Assembly (NCBI RefSeq): GCF_000974445.1
Contig: NZ_BBOJ01000017.1
Coordinates: 300,409 to 364,408, forward strand
DNA length: 64,000 nucleotides
Direction of reading: 5' to 3'
From: Lentzea aerocolonigenes
GTDB taxonomy: Bacteria; Actinomycetota; Actinomycetes; Mycobacteriales; Pseudonocardiaceae
The translations under genes were made by a program, and so were the position numbers. This document shows, piece by piece, positions 17,972 through 26,150 of this stretch. Position 1 is the stretch's first letter; each line of letters opens with the position of its first letter. The notes under the pieces were generated by a model that did not search any database, was not told where the DNA came from, and saw nothing but the letters and a program-made list of their open reading frames with translations.

Positions 17972-18760
17972 TCAGACGGTCGCCGCAGCCGACCGCACGC
18001 CCTTGGCCAGGTCCGCCGCCAGTGCCCGCACGGCGCCGTCCCCCTCGGCCACGGCCGACACGAACGCCGAGCCGACGATCACGCCGTCCGCGAACCCCGC
18101 GATCTCCGCGGCCTGTGCACCGGACCGCACGCCCAGCCCGACGCCGACGGGGATCGAGGTGTGCTCACGGACTCGCGCGACCAGTTCGGGGGCGGCGGAC
18201 GACACGACGTCGCGGGCGCCCGTGACGCCCATGACCGCGGTGGCGTACAGGAAGCCCGAGGAGGCGCGCGCCGTCATGTCGATGCGCTCCTCCGTCGACG
18301 ACGGCGCGACGAGGAAGATGCGGTCCAGGCCGTGGGCTTCCGAGGCCGCCATCCAGTCGTCGGCCTCGTCCGGCACGAGGTCGGGCGTGATGATCCCGAG
18401 GCCACCGGCCGCGGCGAGGTCGCGTGCGAACGCGTCCACGCCGTAGCGCAGCACGGGGTTCCAGTAGGTCATCACGACCGCGCGGCCACCGGTGTCGGCC
18501 ACGGAGGACACGACGTCGAACAGGTCGCGCACGCGGAAGCCGGCGGACAACGCCTGCTCGGCCGCGGCCTGGATCGTCGGGCCGTCCATCACGGGGTCGG
18601 AGAACGGCAGGCCGACCTCGACGAGGTCACAACCGGACTCGACCATCGAACGGAGGTAGTCCTTGGAACCGGGGACCGTCGGGAAGCCCGCTGGCAGGTA
18701 ACCGATCAGAGCGGCACGCGACTCCGCGCGCGCGGAAGCGAAAACCTCAGACACCGACAT
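17972..18760 (-). CDS. trpA: tryptophan synthase alpha chain
   Basis: A 262-residue TIM-barrel enzyme that cleaves indole-3-glycerol phosphate to indole and glyceraldehyde 3-phosphate, channelling indole to TrpB. The catalytic Glu and Asp lie in LVEVGLPFSDPVMDGPTIQ, and the phosphate loop GLGVRSG and GVIVGSAFV are intact. The start codon at 18760 overlaps the trpB stop by one base, so translation is probably coupled. It is the last gene of the trp operon and is followed by a strong terminator. Confidence 0.97.
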   Translation of the reverse strand: MSVSEVFASARAESRAALIGYLPAGFPTVPGSKDYLRSMVESGCDLVEVGLPFSDPVMDGPTIQAAAEQALSAGFRVRDLFDVVSSVADTGGRAVVMTYWNPVLRYGVDAFARDLAAAGGLGIITPDLVPDEADDWMAASEAHGLDRIFLVAPSSTEERIDMTARASSGFLYATAVMGVTGARDVVSSAAPELVARVREHTSIPVGVGLGVRSGAQAAEIAGFADGVIVGSAFVSAVAEGDGAVRALAADLAKGVRSAAATV

Positions 18761-19980
18761 CAGGCCTGTCCCCCGTCCGCGAGGCCGAAGTACTTCACGG
18801 CCGTGTCCATGTCCTTGTCCCCACGACCGGAGAGGTTGACGATCAACAAGCCGTCGGGGCCGAGCTCCGGGCCGAGCTTGAGCGCGCCCGCGAGGGCGTG
18901 CGAGGACTCGATCGCCGGGATGATGCCCTCGGTGCGCGAGAGCAGTGCGAACGCCTGCATGGCCTCGTCGTCGGTGACCGGGAAGTACTCGGCGCGGCCG
19001 ATGTCCTTGAGGTGCGAGTGCTCCGGGCCGACGCCGGGGTAGTCGAGGCCCGCGGAGATCGAGTGCGCCTCGGTGATCTGGCCGTCCTCGTCCTGCATCA
19101 CGTACGACATCGCGCCGTGCAGCGAACCGGGCGTGCCGGCCGTCAGCGTGGCGCCGTGGCTGCCGCTGTCGAGGCCGGACCCGCCGGGCTCGACGCCGAC
19201 CAGCCGGACGTCGGTGTCGTCGATGAAGCCGTGGAAGATGCCGATCGCGTTCGAGCCACCGCCGACGCAGGCGACGACGGCGTCGGGCAGCCTGCCCGCC
19301 TTCTCGAGGATCTGCTCACGCGCCTCGATGCCGATCACGCGGTGGAAGTCGCGAACCAGCAGCGGGAACGGGTGCGGGCCCGCTGCAGTGCCGAGCAGGT
19401 AGTGCGTCTCGTCGACGTTGGTGACCCAGTCGCGCAACGCCTCGTTGATCGCGTCCTTCAGGGTGCGCGAGCCGGACTTCACCGGGATGACCTCGGCGCC
19501 CAGCAGTCGCATGCGGGCGACGTTCAGCGCCTGGCGCTCGGTGTCGACCTCGCCCATGTAGACGACGCAGTCGAGCCCGAGCAGCGCGCACGCGGTGGCA
19601 GTCGCGACGCCGTGCTGGCCGGCGCCCGTCTCGGCGATCACGCGCTTCTTGCCCATGCGCTTGGTCAGCAACGCCTGACCGAGCACGTTGTTGATCTTGT
19701 GCGAACCGGTGTGGTTGAGGTCCTCGCGCTTGAGGAAGACCCGCGTGCCGACGTGCTCCGCGAACTTCGGGGCCTCGGTCAGCAGGGACGGGCGGCCCGC
19801 GAAGTCCTTCAGCAGGCGCTTGAACTCGTTGACGAACTCCGGGTCCAGGCGGGCCTTGTCGTACTCGGCGGCCAGCTCGTCCACCGCCGCGATCAGGGCC
19901 TCCGGGACGAACCGGCCACCCCACGGGCCGAAGTGGCCACGTGCGTCGGGATCGTGCGGCGTGGGCGTGAACTGGCCCAT
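18760..19980 (-). CDS. trpB: tryptophan synthase beta chain
   Basis: A 406-residue PLP enzyme that condenses indole with serine. The PLP lysine is in HTGSHKINNVLGQALL, the phosphate loop is GGGSNAIG, and the N-terminal GPWGGRFVPEAL is typical. Length is normal. It starts with ATG at 19980, 21 bp after the trpC stop, and overlaps trpA by one base. Confidence 0.97.
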   Translation of the reverse strand: MGQFTPTPHDPDARGHFGPWGGRFVPEALIAAVDELAAEYDKARLDPEFVNEFKRLLKDFAGRPSLLTEAPKFAEHVGTRVFLKREDLNHTGSHKINNVLGQALLTKRMGKKRVIAETGAGQHGVATATACALLGLDCVVYMGEVDTERQALNVARMRLLGAEVIPVKSGSRTLKDAINEALRDWVTNVDETHYLLGTAAGPHPFPLLVRDFHRVIGIEAREQILEKAGRLPDAVVACVGGGSNAIGIFHGFIDDTDVRLVGVEPGGSGLDSGSHGATLTAGTPGSLHGAMSYVMQDEDGQITEAHSISAGLDYPGVGPEHSHLKDIGRAEYFPVTDDEAMQAFALLSRTEGIIPAIESSHALAGALKLGPELGPDGLLIVNLSGRGDKDMDTAVKYFGLADGGQA

Positions 19981-20001
19981 CGGATAGCTCCTCTAGCGCT
20001 G

Positions 20002-20811
20002 TTATCGACTGGGCCGCGGGCACGCGGGGTGCGAGCCGGCGGTCACCAGCTTGTTCACGGCGGCCTTGGGGTCGCCGCTGGTCACCAGGCTTTCACCGAC
20101 GAGCACCGCGTCAGCGCCCGCGCCGGCGTAAGCCATCAGGTCGCCGGGGCCGGTCACGCCCGATTCGGCGATCTTGATCGTCTCGAAGGGTAGTCCGGGA
20201 GCGATCCTGCCGAAAACGTCTTTATCGACCTCCAACGTGTGGAGGTTGCGCGCGTTCACGCCGATGACGGAGGCGCCCGCCTCCAGGGCGCGGTCGGCCT
20301 CCTCGGCCGTGTGCACCTCGACCAGCGCCGTCATGCCGAGCGACTCGACCCTGTCGAGCAGCGACACCAGCGCGTTCTGCTCCAGCGCCGCCACGATCAG
20401 CAGCACCAGGTCCGCACCGTGCATGCGCGCCTCGTGCACCTGGTACGGCGACACGATGAAGTCCTTGCGCAGCACTGGGATCTTCACCGTCCGCCGGACG
20501 GCGTCGAGGTCGGCCAGCGACCCGCCGAAGCGGCGCTGCTCGGTCAGCACGCTGATGACCGACGCGCCACCCGCCTCGTACGCGGCCGCGAGCTCGGCCG
20601 GCTCGGGGATCTCCGCCAGCGCGCCCTTGGAGGGGCTGCGGCGCTTGACCTCGGCGATGACACCCACGTTCGGACCGCGCAGCACTGACATCACGTCGAG
20701 TGGCGGGGCGGTCCTGGCCGCGCGCTCCTTGACGACGTCGAAGGACAACTGAGCCTCGCGAGCGGCGAGATCCTCACGCACACCTTCGAGGATCGACTCG
20801 AGAACCGTCAC
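20002..20811 (-). CDS. trpC: indole-3-glycerol phosphate synthase
   Basis: A 269-residue TIM-barrel enzyme that closes the indole ring from carboxyphenylaminodeoxyribulose phosphate. Motifs present are VIAEVKRRSPSKG, VLRKDFIVSPYQVHEAR, IGVNARNLHTLEVD and AESGVTGPGD. It starts with GTG at 20811 after a purine-rich ribosome site (AAGGGGAGC). The C terminus is cut close to the trpB start. A 130-bp leader with competing inverted repeats precedes it, which is unusual inside an operon. Confidence 0.96.
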   Translation of the reverse strand: MTVLESILEGVREDLAAREAQLSFDVVKERAARTAPPLDVMSVLRGPNVGVIAEVKRRSPSKGALAEIPEPAELAAAYEAGGASVISVLTEQRRFGGSLADLDAVRRTVKIPVLRKDFIVSPYQVHEARMHGADLVLLIVAALEQNALVSLLDRVESLGMTALVEVHTAEEADRALEAGASVIGVNARNLHTLEVDKDVFGRIAPGLPFETIKIAESGVTGPGDLMAYAGAGADAVLVGESLVTSGDPKAAVNKLVTAGSHPACPRPSR

Positions 20812-20943
20812 AGTCTTGCTCCCCTTCCCGCTACGGGGATGCTAACCCCGGCGGAGTAACCACCCAGCCACCGGGGGTTCGGTGTCCACGCAGCTAGCCG
20901 GGGTTGTGCGCGTGTCACATGCGTGAACGCCGATGAATGATCT
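20812..20943 (-). promoter_or_regulatory. candidate structured leader of trpCBA
   Basis: On the minus strand, AACCCCGG (complement of 20898-20905) and AACCCCCGG (complement of 20871-20879) can each pair with the single downstream CCGGGGTT (complement of 20844-20851), giving mutually exclusive hairpins. A further CCCC/GGGG pair can mask the ribosome site of trpC. A nine-codon frame (GTG GCT GGG TGG ... TAG) with one Trp codon lies within. Whether this is an attenuator, a translational switch or chance is undetermined. Confidence 0.35.
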
Positions 20944-21345
20944 TCACTCGTTCGAGGAAGCTCCGCCGGGCGTCCTGTCGTCAGTCGGATCATCTCCACG
21001 CTCCAGCGCGCGCCACATGTCCGTCTCCGGGTCCTGCGCGCGGGTCTTCTGCCCGCCCACCCCGATCTTCGGCATGCGTGCCCCCAGGACCACCTGAAGC
21101 ACGCCTGAGCCCGCCACGAGCACGCCGCCGGCGATCGCCAGCCAGTGCCCGGAGAACGCGGCCGCGATGCCGACCACGATCAGCAACGCCCCGAGCACCC
21201 GGCGCGCCACCCCGCTCAACGCGACGACCGCGGCCACGGATGCGAGGCTGAGCAACGCGACCGGCACCGAACCCGCACCCCAGAAGGCACCCGCCGCGCC
21301 CACGAGCAGGAGCGCGGCGATCCACAGTGGACGGCTAGCTTTCAA
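20944..21345 (-). CDS. Trp-biosynthesis-associated membrane protein (TIGR02234-like)
   Basis: A 133-residue small membrane protein. Three to four hydrophobic segments lie at about 7-25, 28-46, 49-65 and 69-88, and a polar Asp/Glu-rich tail follows. The position between trpE and trpC is the conserved place for this actinobacterial family, whose function is unknown. Its start overlaps the trpE stop by 11 bp, so it is translated with trpE. A 130-bp leader separates it from trpC. Confidence 0.82.
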   Translation of the reverse strand: MKASRPLWIAALLLVGAAGAFWGAGSVPVALLSLASVAAVVALSGVARRVLGALLIVVGIAAAFSGHWLAIAGGVLVAGSGVLQVVLGARMPKIGVGGQKTRAQDPETDMWRALERGDDPTDDRTPGGASSNE

Positions 21346-22873
21346 CGGCGGGGGCCATCGTCTGGGCGGTCGCGATCGCGGCCAGCACCGCGCCCGCCTT
21401 GTTCAGGCACTCGTTGTCCTCGGCGAGCGGGTCCGAGTCGGCCACGATGCCGCCGCCGGCCTGCACGTACGCCACCCCGTCGCGCACCAGGGCGGTGCGG
21501 ATGGCGATGGCGGTGTCCGCGTCCCCGGCGAAGTCGAAGTAGCCCACCACGCCGCCGTAGAGGCCGCGCCGCGTGGGCTCCAGCTCCTCGATGAGCTCCA
21601 TCGCGCGCGGCTTGGGCGCACCGGACAACGTGCCGGCCGGGAAGCACGCGGCGACTGCGTCGTAGGCCGTCTTGCCCTCGGCCAGCTCACCGGTCACGGT
21701 CGACACGATGTGCATGACGTGGCTGTACCGCTCGACCTTGAAGAAGTCGACGACGTGCACGGAACCCGGCTTGCAGACGCGGCCAAGGTCGTTGCGGCCG
21801 AGGTCGACGAGCATCAGGTGCTCGGCGCGCTCCTTGTGGTCGGAGAGGAGGTCCTTCTCCAGCAGCGCGTCCTCCTCCGGGTCCTCCGCACGCCAGCGGG
21901 TGCCCGCGATCGGGTGCGTGGTCGCCTTGCCGTCGCGCACCGTCACCAGCGACTCGGGGCTGCAGCCCACGATGTCGAACCCGTCGAGCCGCAGCAGGTA
22001 CATGTACGGGCTGGGGTTCGTCGTGCGCAGGACGCGATAGATGTCGAGCGCGTCGGCGTCCGTGTCGATCTCGAACCGCTGCGACACCACGACCTGGAAC
22101 GCCTCGCCCGCCCGGATGGCCTCCTTGGCCTTCTCCACGGCCTCGAAGTGCTCGGCCTGCGAACGCCGGCGCCGGAACTCCGGCTTGGGCCGCGCGAACA
22201 CCGCCGCGGTCGGCGGCGCGGGCGTGTGCAGCGCCGTGGTCATCTCGTCGAGGCGGCGCACCGCGTCGTCGTACGCCTCGTCGACGCGCTCGGGCGAGTC
22301 GTCCCAGTTGATGGCGTTCGCGATGAGCGTGACGGTGCCCTCGTGGTGGTCGAGCGCCGCCAGGTCGGTCGCGAGCAGCATGACCAGCTCGGGGAGCTGC
22401 AGGTCGTCTTCGGCGATGTTCGGCAGCCGCTCCAGCCGCCGCACCGCGTCGTAGCCGATGTAGCCGACCATGCCGCCGGTCAGGGGCGGGAGGCCGGGCA
22501 ACGGGTCCGTGCGCAGCACCTCGACCGTCTCGCGCAGCGCCAGCAGCGGGTCGCCGCCGTCGGGCAGGCCGACGGGCCGCGTGCCGGTCCAGAACGCCTC
22601 GCCACCGGTCGCCGTGAGCGCCGCGGAGGACCGCACGCCGATGAACGACCAGCGCGACCAGGAGCGCCCGTTCTCCGCGGACTCGAACAGGAACGTGCCG
22701 GACTGGTTGGCCCCCAGCTTGCGGTACAGACCGACCGGGGTCTCCGCGTCCGCGAGCAGCTTGCGGACCACCGGGATGACCCGGCGGTTGACCGCGAGCT
22801 CGCGGAACTCCTCACGCGTGGGACTCACGGCCCCCAGACCAGCGGCGGCCACGGCCCCGATGACGCTCACCAT
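21335..22873 (-). CDS. trpE: anthranilate synthase component I
   Basis: A 512-residue chorismate-using enzyme that makes anthranilate with ammonia from TrpG. The feedback element LLES-like FLFESAENG, PSPYMYLLRLDG, GCSPESLV, PIAGTRWRA and AAGTLSGAPK-like CFPAGTLSGAPKPRAM are present. No trpG is in the window. It starts with ATG at 22873 and is divergent from a TetR gene, with only about 46 bp between start codons. A perfect 16-bp palindrome sits in that gap. There is no room for a leader-peptide attenuator ahead of trpE. Confidence 0.96.
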   Translation of the reverse strand: MVSVIGAVAAAGLGAVSPTREEFRELAVNRRVIPVVRKLLADAETPVGLYRKLGANQSGTFLFESAENGRSWSRWSFIGVRSSAALTATGGEAFWTGTRPVGLPDGGDPLLALRETVEVLRTDPLPGLPPLTGGMVGYIGYDAVRRLERLPNIAEDDLQLPELVMLLATDLAALDHHEGTVTLIANAINWDDSPERVDEAYDDAVRRLDEMTTALHTPAPPTAAVFARPKPEFRRRRSQAEHFEAVEKAKEAIRAGEAFQVVVSQRFEIDTDADALDIYRVLRTTNPSPYMYLLRLDGFDIVGCSPESLVTVRDGKATTHPIAGTRWRAEDPEEDALLEKDLLSDHKERAEHLMLVDLGRNDLGRVCKPGSVHVVDFFKVERYSHVMHIVSTVTGELAEGKTAYDAVAACFPAGTLSGAPKPRAMELIEELEPTRRGLYGGVVGYFDFAGDADTAIAIRTALVRDGVAYVQAGGGIVADSDPLAEDNECLNKAGAVLAAIATAQTMAPAVES

Positions 22874-22893
22874 GCCGACAATTGTTGCATAAA

Positions 22894-22909
22894 TTCAACA
22901 TCTGTTGAA
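22894..22909. promoter_or_regulatory. perfect palindrome between trpE and the TetR gene
   Basis: TTCAACA-TC-TGTTGAA is a perfect 16-bp inverted repeat. It lies 21 bp upstream of the trpE ATG and 11 bp upstream of the TetR GTG. A further TGTTG half-site occurs at about 22884-22888. The likely binder is the adjacent TetR protein. Confidence 0.7.
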
Positions 22910-22919
22910 CTATGGCCCT

Positions 22920-23522
22920 GTGGAGCAAGTGAACCAGAAACGCCGAGGCCGCCGCGCCGCGGGGGAGGACACCAGGGCCGCCCTCATCGCAGCAGCACGC
23001 GAGGTCTTCGTCGAAAAGGGCTACGACGGCGCGACGGTCCGCGCGATCGCCGCCAAGGCGGGCGTGGACGCCGCCATGGTCAACCACTGGTTCGGCGGCA
23101 AGGAGGGCCTGTTCGCCCAGGCCGTGCTGCAACTCCCGTTCGACCCCTCCGAGATCCTCAAACGCCTCCTCGACGGCCCGGTGGAGCAGGCGGGTGAGCG
23201 CATCATCCGCACGTTCGTCACCGTGTGGGACGCGACCGGCGGCGGCACGTTCGCCGCGCTGATCCGCAGCGTCACCAGCCAGCCGGAGGTGGCGAACGCG
23301 CTGAAGTCGTTCTTCGTCAACGCGATCTTCAAGAACCTGCTGACCGAGATCGGCGCCGAACAACGCGAGCTGCGCGCCACGCTGTGCGCCACGCAGATGG
23401 TCGGGCTCGGCATCGTCCGGTACGTCGTGCACTTCGAACCGCTGGCGTCGACGGACGTGGAGACCGTGGTCAAGGCGATCGCGCCGAACATGCAGCGCTA
23501 CCTGACCGGCGACCTGAACTAG
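22920..23522 (+). CDS. TetR-family transcriptional regulator
   Basis: About 200 residues. The N-terminal DNA-binding domain is typical: RAALIAAAREVFVEKGY, then ATVRAIAAKAGVDAAMVNHWFGGKEGLFAQAV. The C-terminal ligand domain is helical and looks like the TetR_C group with SxPEVANAL. I use GTG 22920; a TTG at 22905 would place the start inside the palindrome. Since the only operator-like site is shared with trpE, the protein may control tryptophan synthesis as well as itself. The 3' end overlaps the convergent hisI gene by 4 bp. Confidence 0.88.
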   Translation: MEQVNQKRRGRRAAGEDTRAALIAAAREVFVEKGYDGATVRAIAAKAGVDAAMVNHWFGGKEGLFAQAVLQLPFDPSEILKRLLDGPVEQAGERIIRTFVTVWDATGGGTFAALIRSVTSQPEVANALKSFFVNAIFKNLLTEIGAEQRELRATLCATQMVGLGIVRYVVHFEPLASTDVETVVKAIAPNMQRYLTGDLN

Positions 23523-23872
23523 CCGGCGTCGGTCAGCAGCACCGTCGCGTCGAAGCAGGTCCGGTCCCCCGTGTGGCACGCCGCGCCCACCTGGTCGACG
23601 ATCAGCAGCAGCGTGTCGCCGTCGCAGTCCAGCCGCACCTCGTGCACGTACTGGGTGTGCCCGGACGTCTCGCCCTTCACCCACAGCTGCTGGCGGCTGC
23701 GCGAGTAGTAGGTCGCGCGACGGGTCGTGAGCGTGCGGTGCAGCGCCTCGTCGTCCATCCACGCCACCATGAGCACCTCACGGGTGTCGCGCTGCTGGGC
23801 GACCGCGCACACCAGGCCGTCCGGCGTGCGCTTGAGCCGGGCGGAGACGGTGGGATCGAGCGGGCTGCTCAA
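23519..23872 (-). CDS. hisI: phosphoribosyl-AMP cyclohydrolase
   Basis: A 117-residue zinc enzyme of the third histidine step. Motifs are VAWMDDEALHRTL, YYSRSRQQLWVKGETSGH, and the metal ligands DCDGDTLLL and ACHTGDRTCF. It is the cyclohydrolase only; the HisE pyrophosphatase domain is absent. Its start overlaps the upstream membrane-protein stop by 4 bp. It is the last gene of this his segment. Confidence 0.96.
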   Translation of the reverse strand: MSSPLDPTVSARLKRTPDGLVCAVAQQRDTREVLMVAWMDDEALHRTLTTRRATYYSRSRQQLWVKGETSGHTQYVHEVRLDCDGDTLLLIVDQVGAACHTGDRTCFDATVLLTDAG

Positions 23873-24228
23873 CGGGGTCCTCCCAGGTGTTCACGAGCGG
23901 GTCCGGTGTTGAGCAGGACCACTCCGTAGATGTGCACGACGGACAGCACTCCGGACGCCACACGGGCCCACGCGGGTCCGTCGGCCAGCACGATCACCAG
24001 GTGCAGCAACGCGACGAGGACGAACACCACCATCGCCGGGTAGTGCATGAACCGCAGGCGCAACAACAACGCCGCCGCGACGGGCAGTTCGACCAGTGCG
24101 ACGAACGACGGCAGCTTCAGCACGTCCGCGTCGCCGGTCGAGCGCCACAGGACCAGGCCGACCGCGAAGAACACCAGCGCACCGCCGAACGCGACCGTCG
24201 AGGCCACCCGCACCTCGACGGGGGTCAT
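23869..24228 (-). CDS. small membrane protein of the his cluster
   Basis: 119 residues with the ATG at 24228, which overlaps the hisF stop (ATGA). Four hydrophobic segments are visible at about 10-28, 40-58, 63-82 and 90-107. I do not recognise the family. Its place between hisF and hisI with 4-bp overlaps on both sides suggests translational coupling, and small membrane proteins occur at this spot in other actinobacteria. The frame is open further upstream but runs antiphase through hisF. Confidence 0.75.
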   Translation of the reverse strand: MTPVEVRVASTVAFGGALVFFAVGLVLWRSTGDADVLKLPSFVALVELPVAAALLLRLRFMHYPAMVVFVLVALLHLVIVLADGPAWARVASGVLSVVHIYGVVLLNTGPAREHLGGPR

Positions 24229-24983
24229 CGGATCACGACGCCGGCCTGGCGCAGGCCGTCCTTGACCTCGCTGATGCGGAGCTGTCCGAAGTGGAACACG
24301 CTGGCCGCCAGCACGGCGTCCGCTCCGGCGGCGACCGCGGGCGGGAAGTGGTCGATCGCGCCGGCGCCGCCGCTCGCGATGAGGGGCACGTCGACCTCGC
24401 GCCGCACCAGCTCGATGAGCTCGAGGTCGAAGCCGGCCTTGGTGCCGTCGGCGTCCATCGAGTTCAGCAGGATCTCGCCGACGCCCAGCTCCTGACCTCG
24501 GGCCGCCCACTCCACGGCGTCGATGCCGGTGCCGGTGCGCCCGCCGTGCGTGGTGACCTCGAAGCCGGTGCCGCCGGGCACGCGCCGCGCGTCGACCGAC
24601 AGCACGATGCACTGCGCGCCGTAGCGCTCGGAGCACTCGCGCAGCAGTTCCGGCCGTGCGATCGCGGCGGTGTTGAGGCTGACCTTGTCCGCGCCCGCGC
24701 GCAGCAGCTTGTTGACGTCTTCCGGGCTGCGCACGCCGCCACCGACCGTGAGGGGGATGAACACCTGTTCTGCCGTGCGACGCACCACGTCGTAGGTGGT
24801 CTCACGGTCACCGCTGGAGGCCGTCACGTCGAGGAACGTCAGCTCGTCGGCACCCTCGGCGTCGTACGCCCTGGCGAGCTCGACCGGGTCGCCCGCGTCG
24901 ACGAGGTTGGTGAAGTTGACACCCTTCACCACCCGGCCCCGGTCGACGTCGAGACAGGGGATCACGCGGACAGCGACTGACAT
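24225..24983 (-). CDS. hisF: imidazole glycerol phosphate synthase, cyclase subunit
   Basis: A 252-residue TIM-barrel that joins with HisH to form imidazole glycerol phosphate and AICAR. The catalytic aspartates lie in VIPCLDVDRGRVVKG and NSMDADGTKAGFD, and both phosphate sites (TVGGGVRS, IASGGAGA) are present. It starts with ATG at 24983 and begins a transcription unit here, because the F420-type gene upstream is divergent. Confidence 0.97.
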   Translation of the reverse strand: MSVAVRVIPCLDVDRGRVVKGVNFTNLVDAGDPVELARAYDAEGADELTFLDVTASSGDRETTYDVVRRTAEQVFIPLTVGGGVRSPEDVNKLLRAGADKVSLNTAAIARPELLRECSERYGAQCIVLSVDARRVPGGTGFEVTTHGGRTGTGIDAVEWAARGQELGVGEILLNSMDADGTKAGFDLELIELVRREVDVPLIASGGAGAIDHFPPAVAAGADAVLAASVFHFGQLRISEVKDGLRQAGVVIR

Positions 24984-25028
24984 GCGGGAAAGCCTACAAG
25001 CAGCCGTTTCGGGACTACGCTGGACACC

Positions 25029-25409
25029 ATGATCACCGAGCTGGGCCAGGGCCAGTACCTGCTGCTGACGACGTTCCGCAAGGACGGCACCCCGGTGCCC
25101 ACGCCGGTCTGGGTCGCGCCCGGCAACGGTGACGTGATCTACGCCTGGAGCGCCAAGGACACCGGCAAGGTCAAGCGGATCCGGCGCAGCGGGGACGTGG
25201 AGATCGGGGCGTGCGACTTCAAGGGCAACCCGAAGGGCGTGTCGGTCAAGGCGCGCGCGAGGTTGCTCGACGACGACGCGAGCGACGACGTCCGTGCGCG
25301 CATCGTGAAGAAGTACGGCTTCATGGGCTGGTTGACCATGACGGGCAGCAAGCTGCGCCGCGGTCGCACGGGCACCATCGGCATCGAGATCACGCCCGCG
25401 TCAACCTGA
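25029..25409 (+). CDS. PPOX-class F420-dependent oxidoreductase-like protein
   Basis: 126 residues with the split-barrel flavin/deazaflavin fold. Family hallmarks are YLLLTTFRKDGTPVPTPVWV, YAWSAKDTGKVKRIRRSGDVEIGAC and the terminal KLRRGRTGTIGIEI. Members bind F420 or a flavin and often lack a known substrate. It is divergent from hisF, 45 bp away. The stop codon lies inside the first of two palindromes controlling the next gene. Confidence 0.83.
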   Translation: MITELGQGQYLLLTTFRKDGTPVPTPVWVAPGNGDVIYAWSAKDTGKVKRIRRSGDVEIGACDFKGNPKGVSVKARARLLDDDASDDVRARIVKKYGFMGWLTMTGSKLRRGRTGTIGIEITPAST

Positions 25410-25416
25410 GGTTGAC
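25400..25416. promoter_or_regulatory. palindrome 1 upstream of the HTH-ClpN gene
   Basis: GTCAACCT-G-AGGTTGAC is a perfect 8+1+8 inverted repeat. It overlaps the stop codon of the F420-type gene. Its centre is 29 bp from the centre of palindrome 2, close to three helical turns. Confidence 0.7.
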
Positions 25417-25428
25417 CCCACGCTCAGC

Positions 25429-25445
25429 GTCAACCTAGAGTTGAC
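25429..25445. promoter_or_regulatory. palindrome 2 upstream of the HTH-ClpN gene
   Basis: GTCAACCT-A-GAGTTGAC matches palindrome 1 in the left arm exactly and in six of eight bases of the right arm. It ends 3 bp before the ATG at 25449, where it would block translation or transcription start. No clear ribosome site is present, so the mRNA may be leaderless. Confidence 0.68.
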
Positions 25446-25448
25446 GGC

Positions 25449-26150
25449 ATGTTCCAGTTGACCGACCTCATCGTCGCGGTCGCCCAGGAGGCCGACGACT
25501 CCCTCGTGCGCCTCGCGAAGGCCGTCGAGATGAGCGGTCAGCTGAACGAGCTCGGCGACCACCTGATCGGCCACTTCGTCGACGAGGCACGCCGCGGCGG
25601 CGCGAGCTGGGCCGAGATCGGCGAGAGCCTCGGCGTCACGAAGCAGGCCGCGCAGAAGCGGTTCGTGCCCAAGGAGTCCCCAGAGCTGAGCAAGCCGTCG
25701 ATGGAGCGCTACACCCAGCGCTCACGCCGGGTGATCGCGCTGGCGAGGCACCACGCGCGGTTCAGCGAGCGGATCGGCACCGAGCACCTGCTGCTCGGGC
25801 TGCTCGACGAGTCGGGCGGCCTCGCGGCCAAGACCATCTCGAAGCTGGAGTCAGGCGACGGCAGCACGCGCATCGCCGTGCTGAACCGGCTCGACACCGA
25901 GGCCAAGCAACGGCCGGACAAGCAGCCGTACACCACGCACTGCAAGAAGGCACTCGAACTGGCCGTGCGCGAGGCGCTCAGGATGGGCCACATGTTCATC
26001 GGCACCGAGCACATCCTGCTCGGCGTGCTGCTCGAAGAAGAAGGGACCGCGGCCGACGTGCTGAACAACACCGGTGTCACGCACGCCGCCGCGGCCGCTC
26101 ACGTCGAGAAGGTCGTCAACGGACCGCAGCAAGTGCTTCCGGGAGCGTGA
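25449..26150 (+). CDS. HTH protein with two Clp N-domain repeats
   Basis: 233 residues. Residues 40-75 hold a helix-turn-helix (ASWAEIGESLGVTKQAAQKRF). Two Clp_N repeats follow: ALARHHARFSERIGTEHLLLGLLDE (about 95-155) and LAVREALRMGHMFIGTEHILLGVLLEE (about 170-225). Clp_N repeats normally bind adaptors or substrates on ClpA/ClpC ATPases, but no ATPase domain is here. Two adjacent GTCAACCT-type palindromes suggest self-regulation. It may tie gene control to the Clp system or may sense a ligand with the Clp_N fold. The 3' end overlaps convergent priA by 35 bp. Confidence 0.85.
   Translation: MFQLTDLIVAVAQEADDSLVRLAKAVEMSGQLNELGDHLIGHFVDEARRGGASWAEIGESLGVTKQAAQKRFVPKESPELSKPSMERYTQRSRRVIALARHHARFSERIGTEHLLLGLLDESGGLAAKTISKLESGDGSTRIAVLNRLDTEAKQRPDKQPYTTHCKKALELAVREALRMGHMFIGTEHILLGVLLEEEGTAADVLNNTGVTHAAAAAHVEKVVNGPQQVLPGA

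Noticed and set aside
20812..20999. Classical Trp leader peptide before trpC
   Set aside because: Only one Trp codon in the nine-codon frame and no consecutive Trp codons; a classical ribosome-stalling attenuator is not supported, although the pairings remain interesting.
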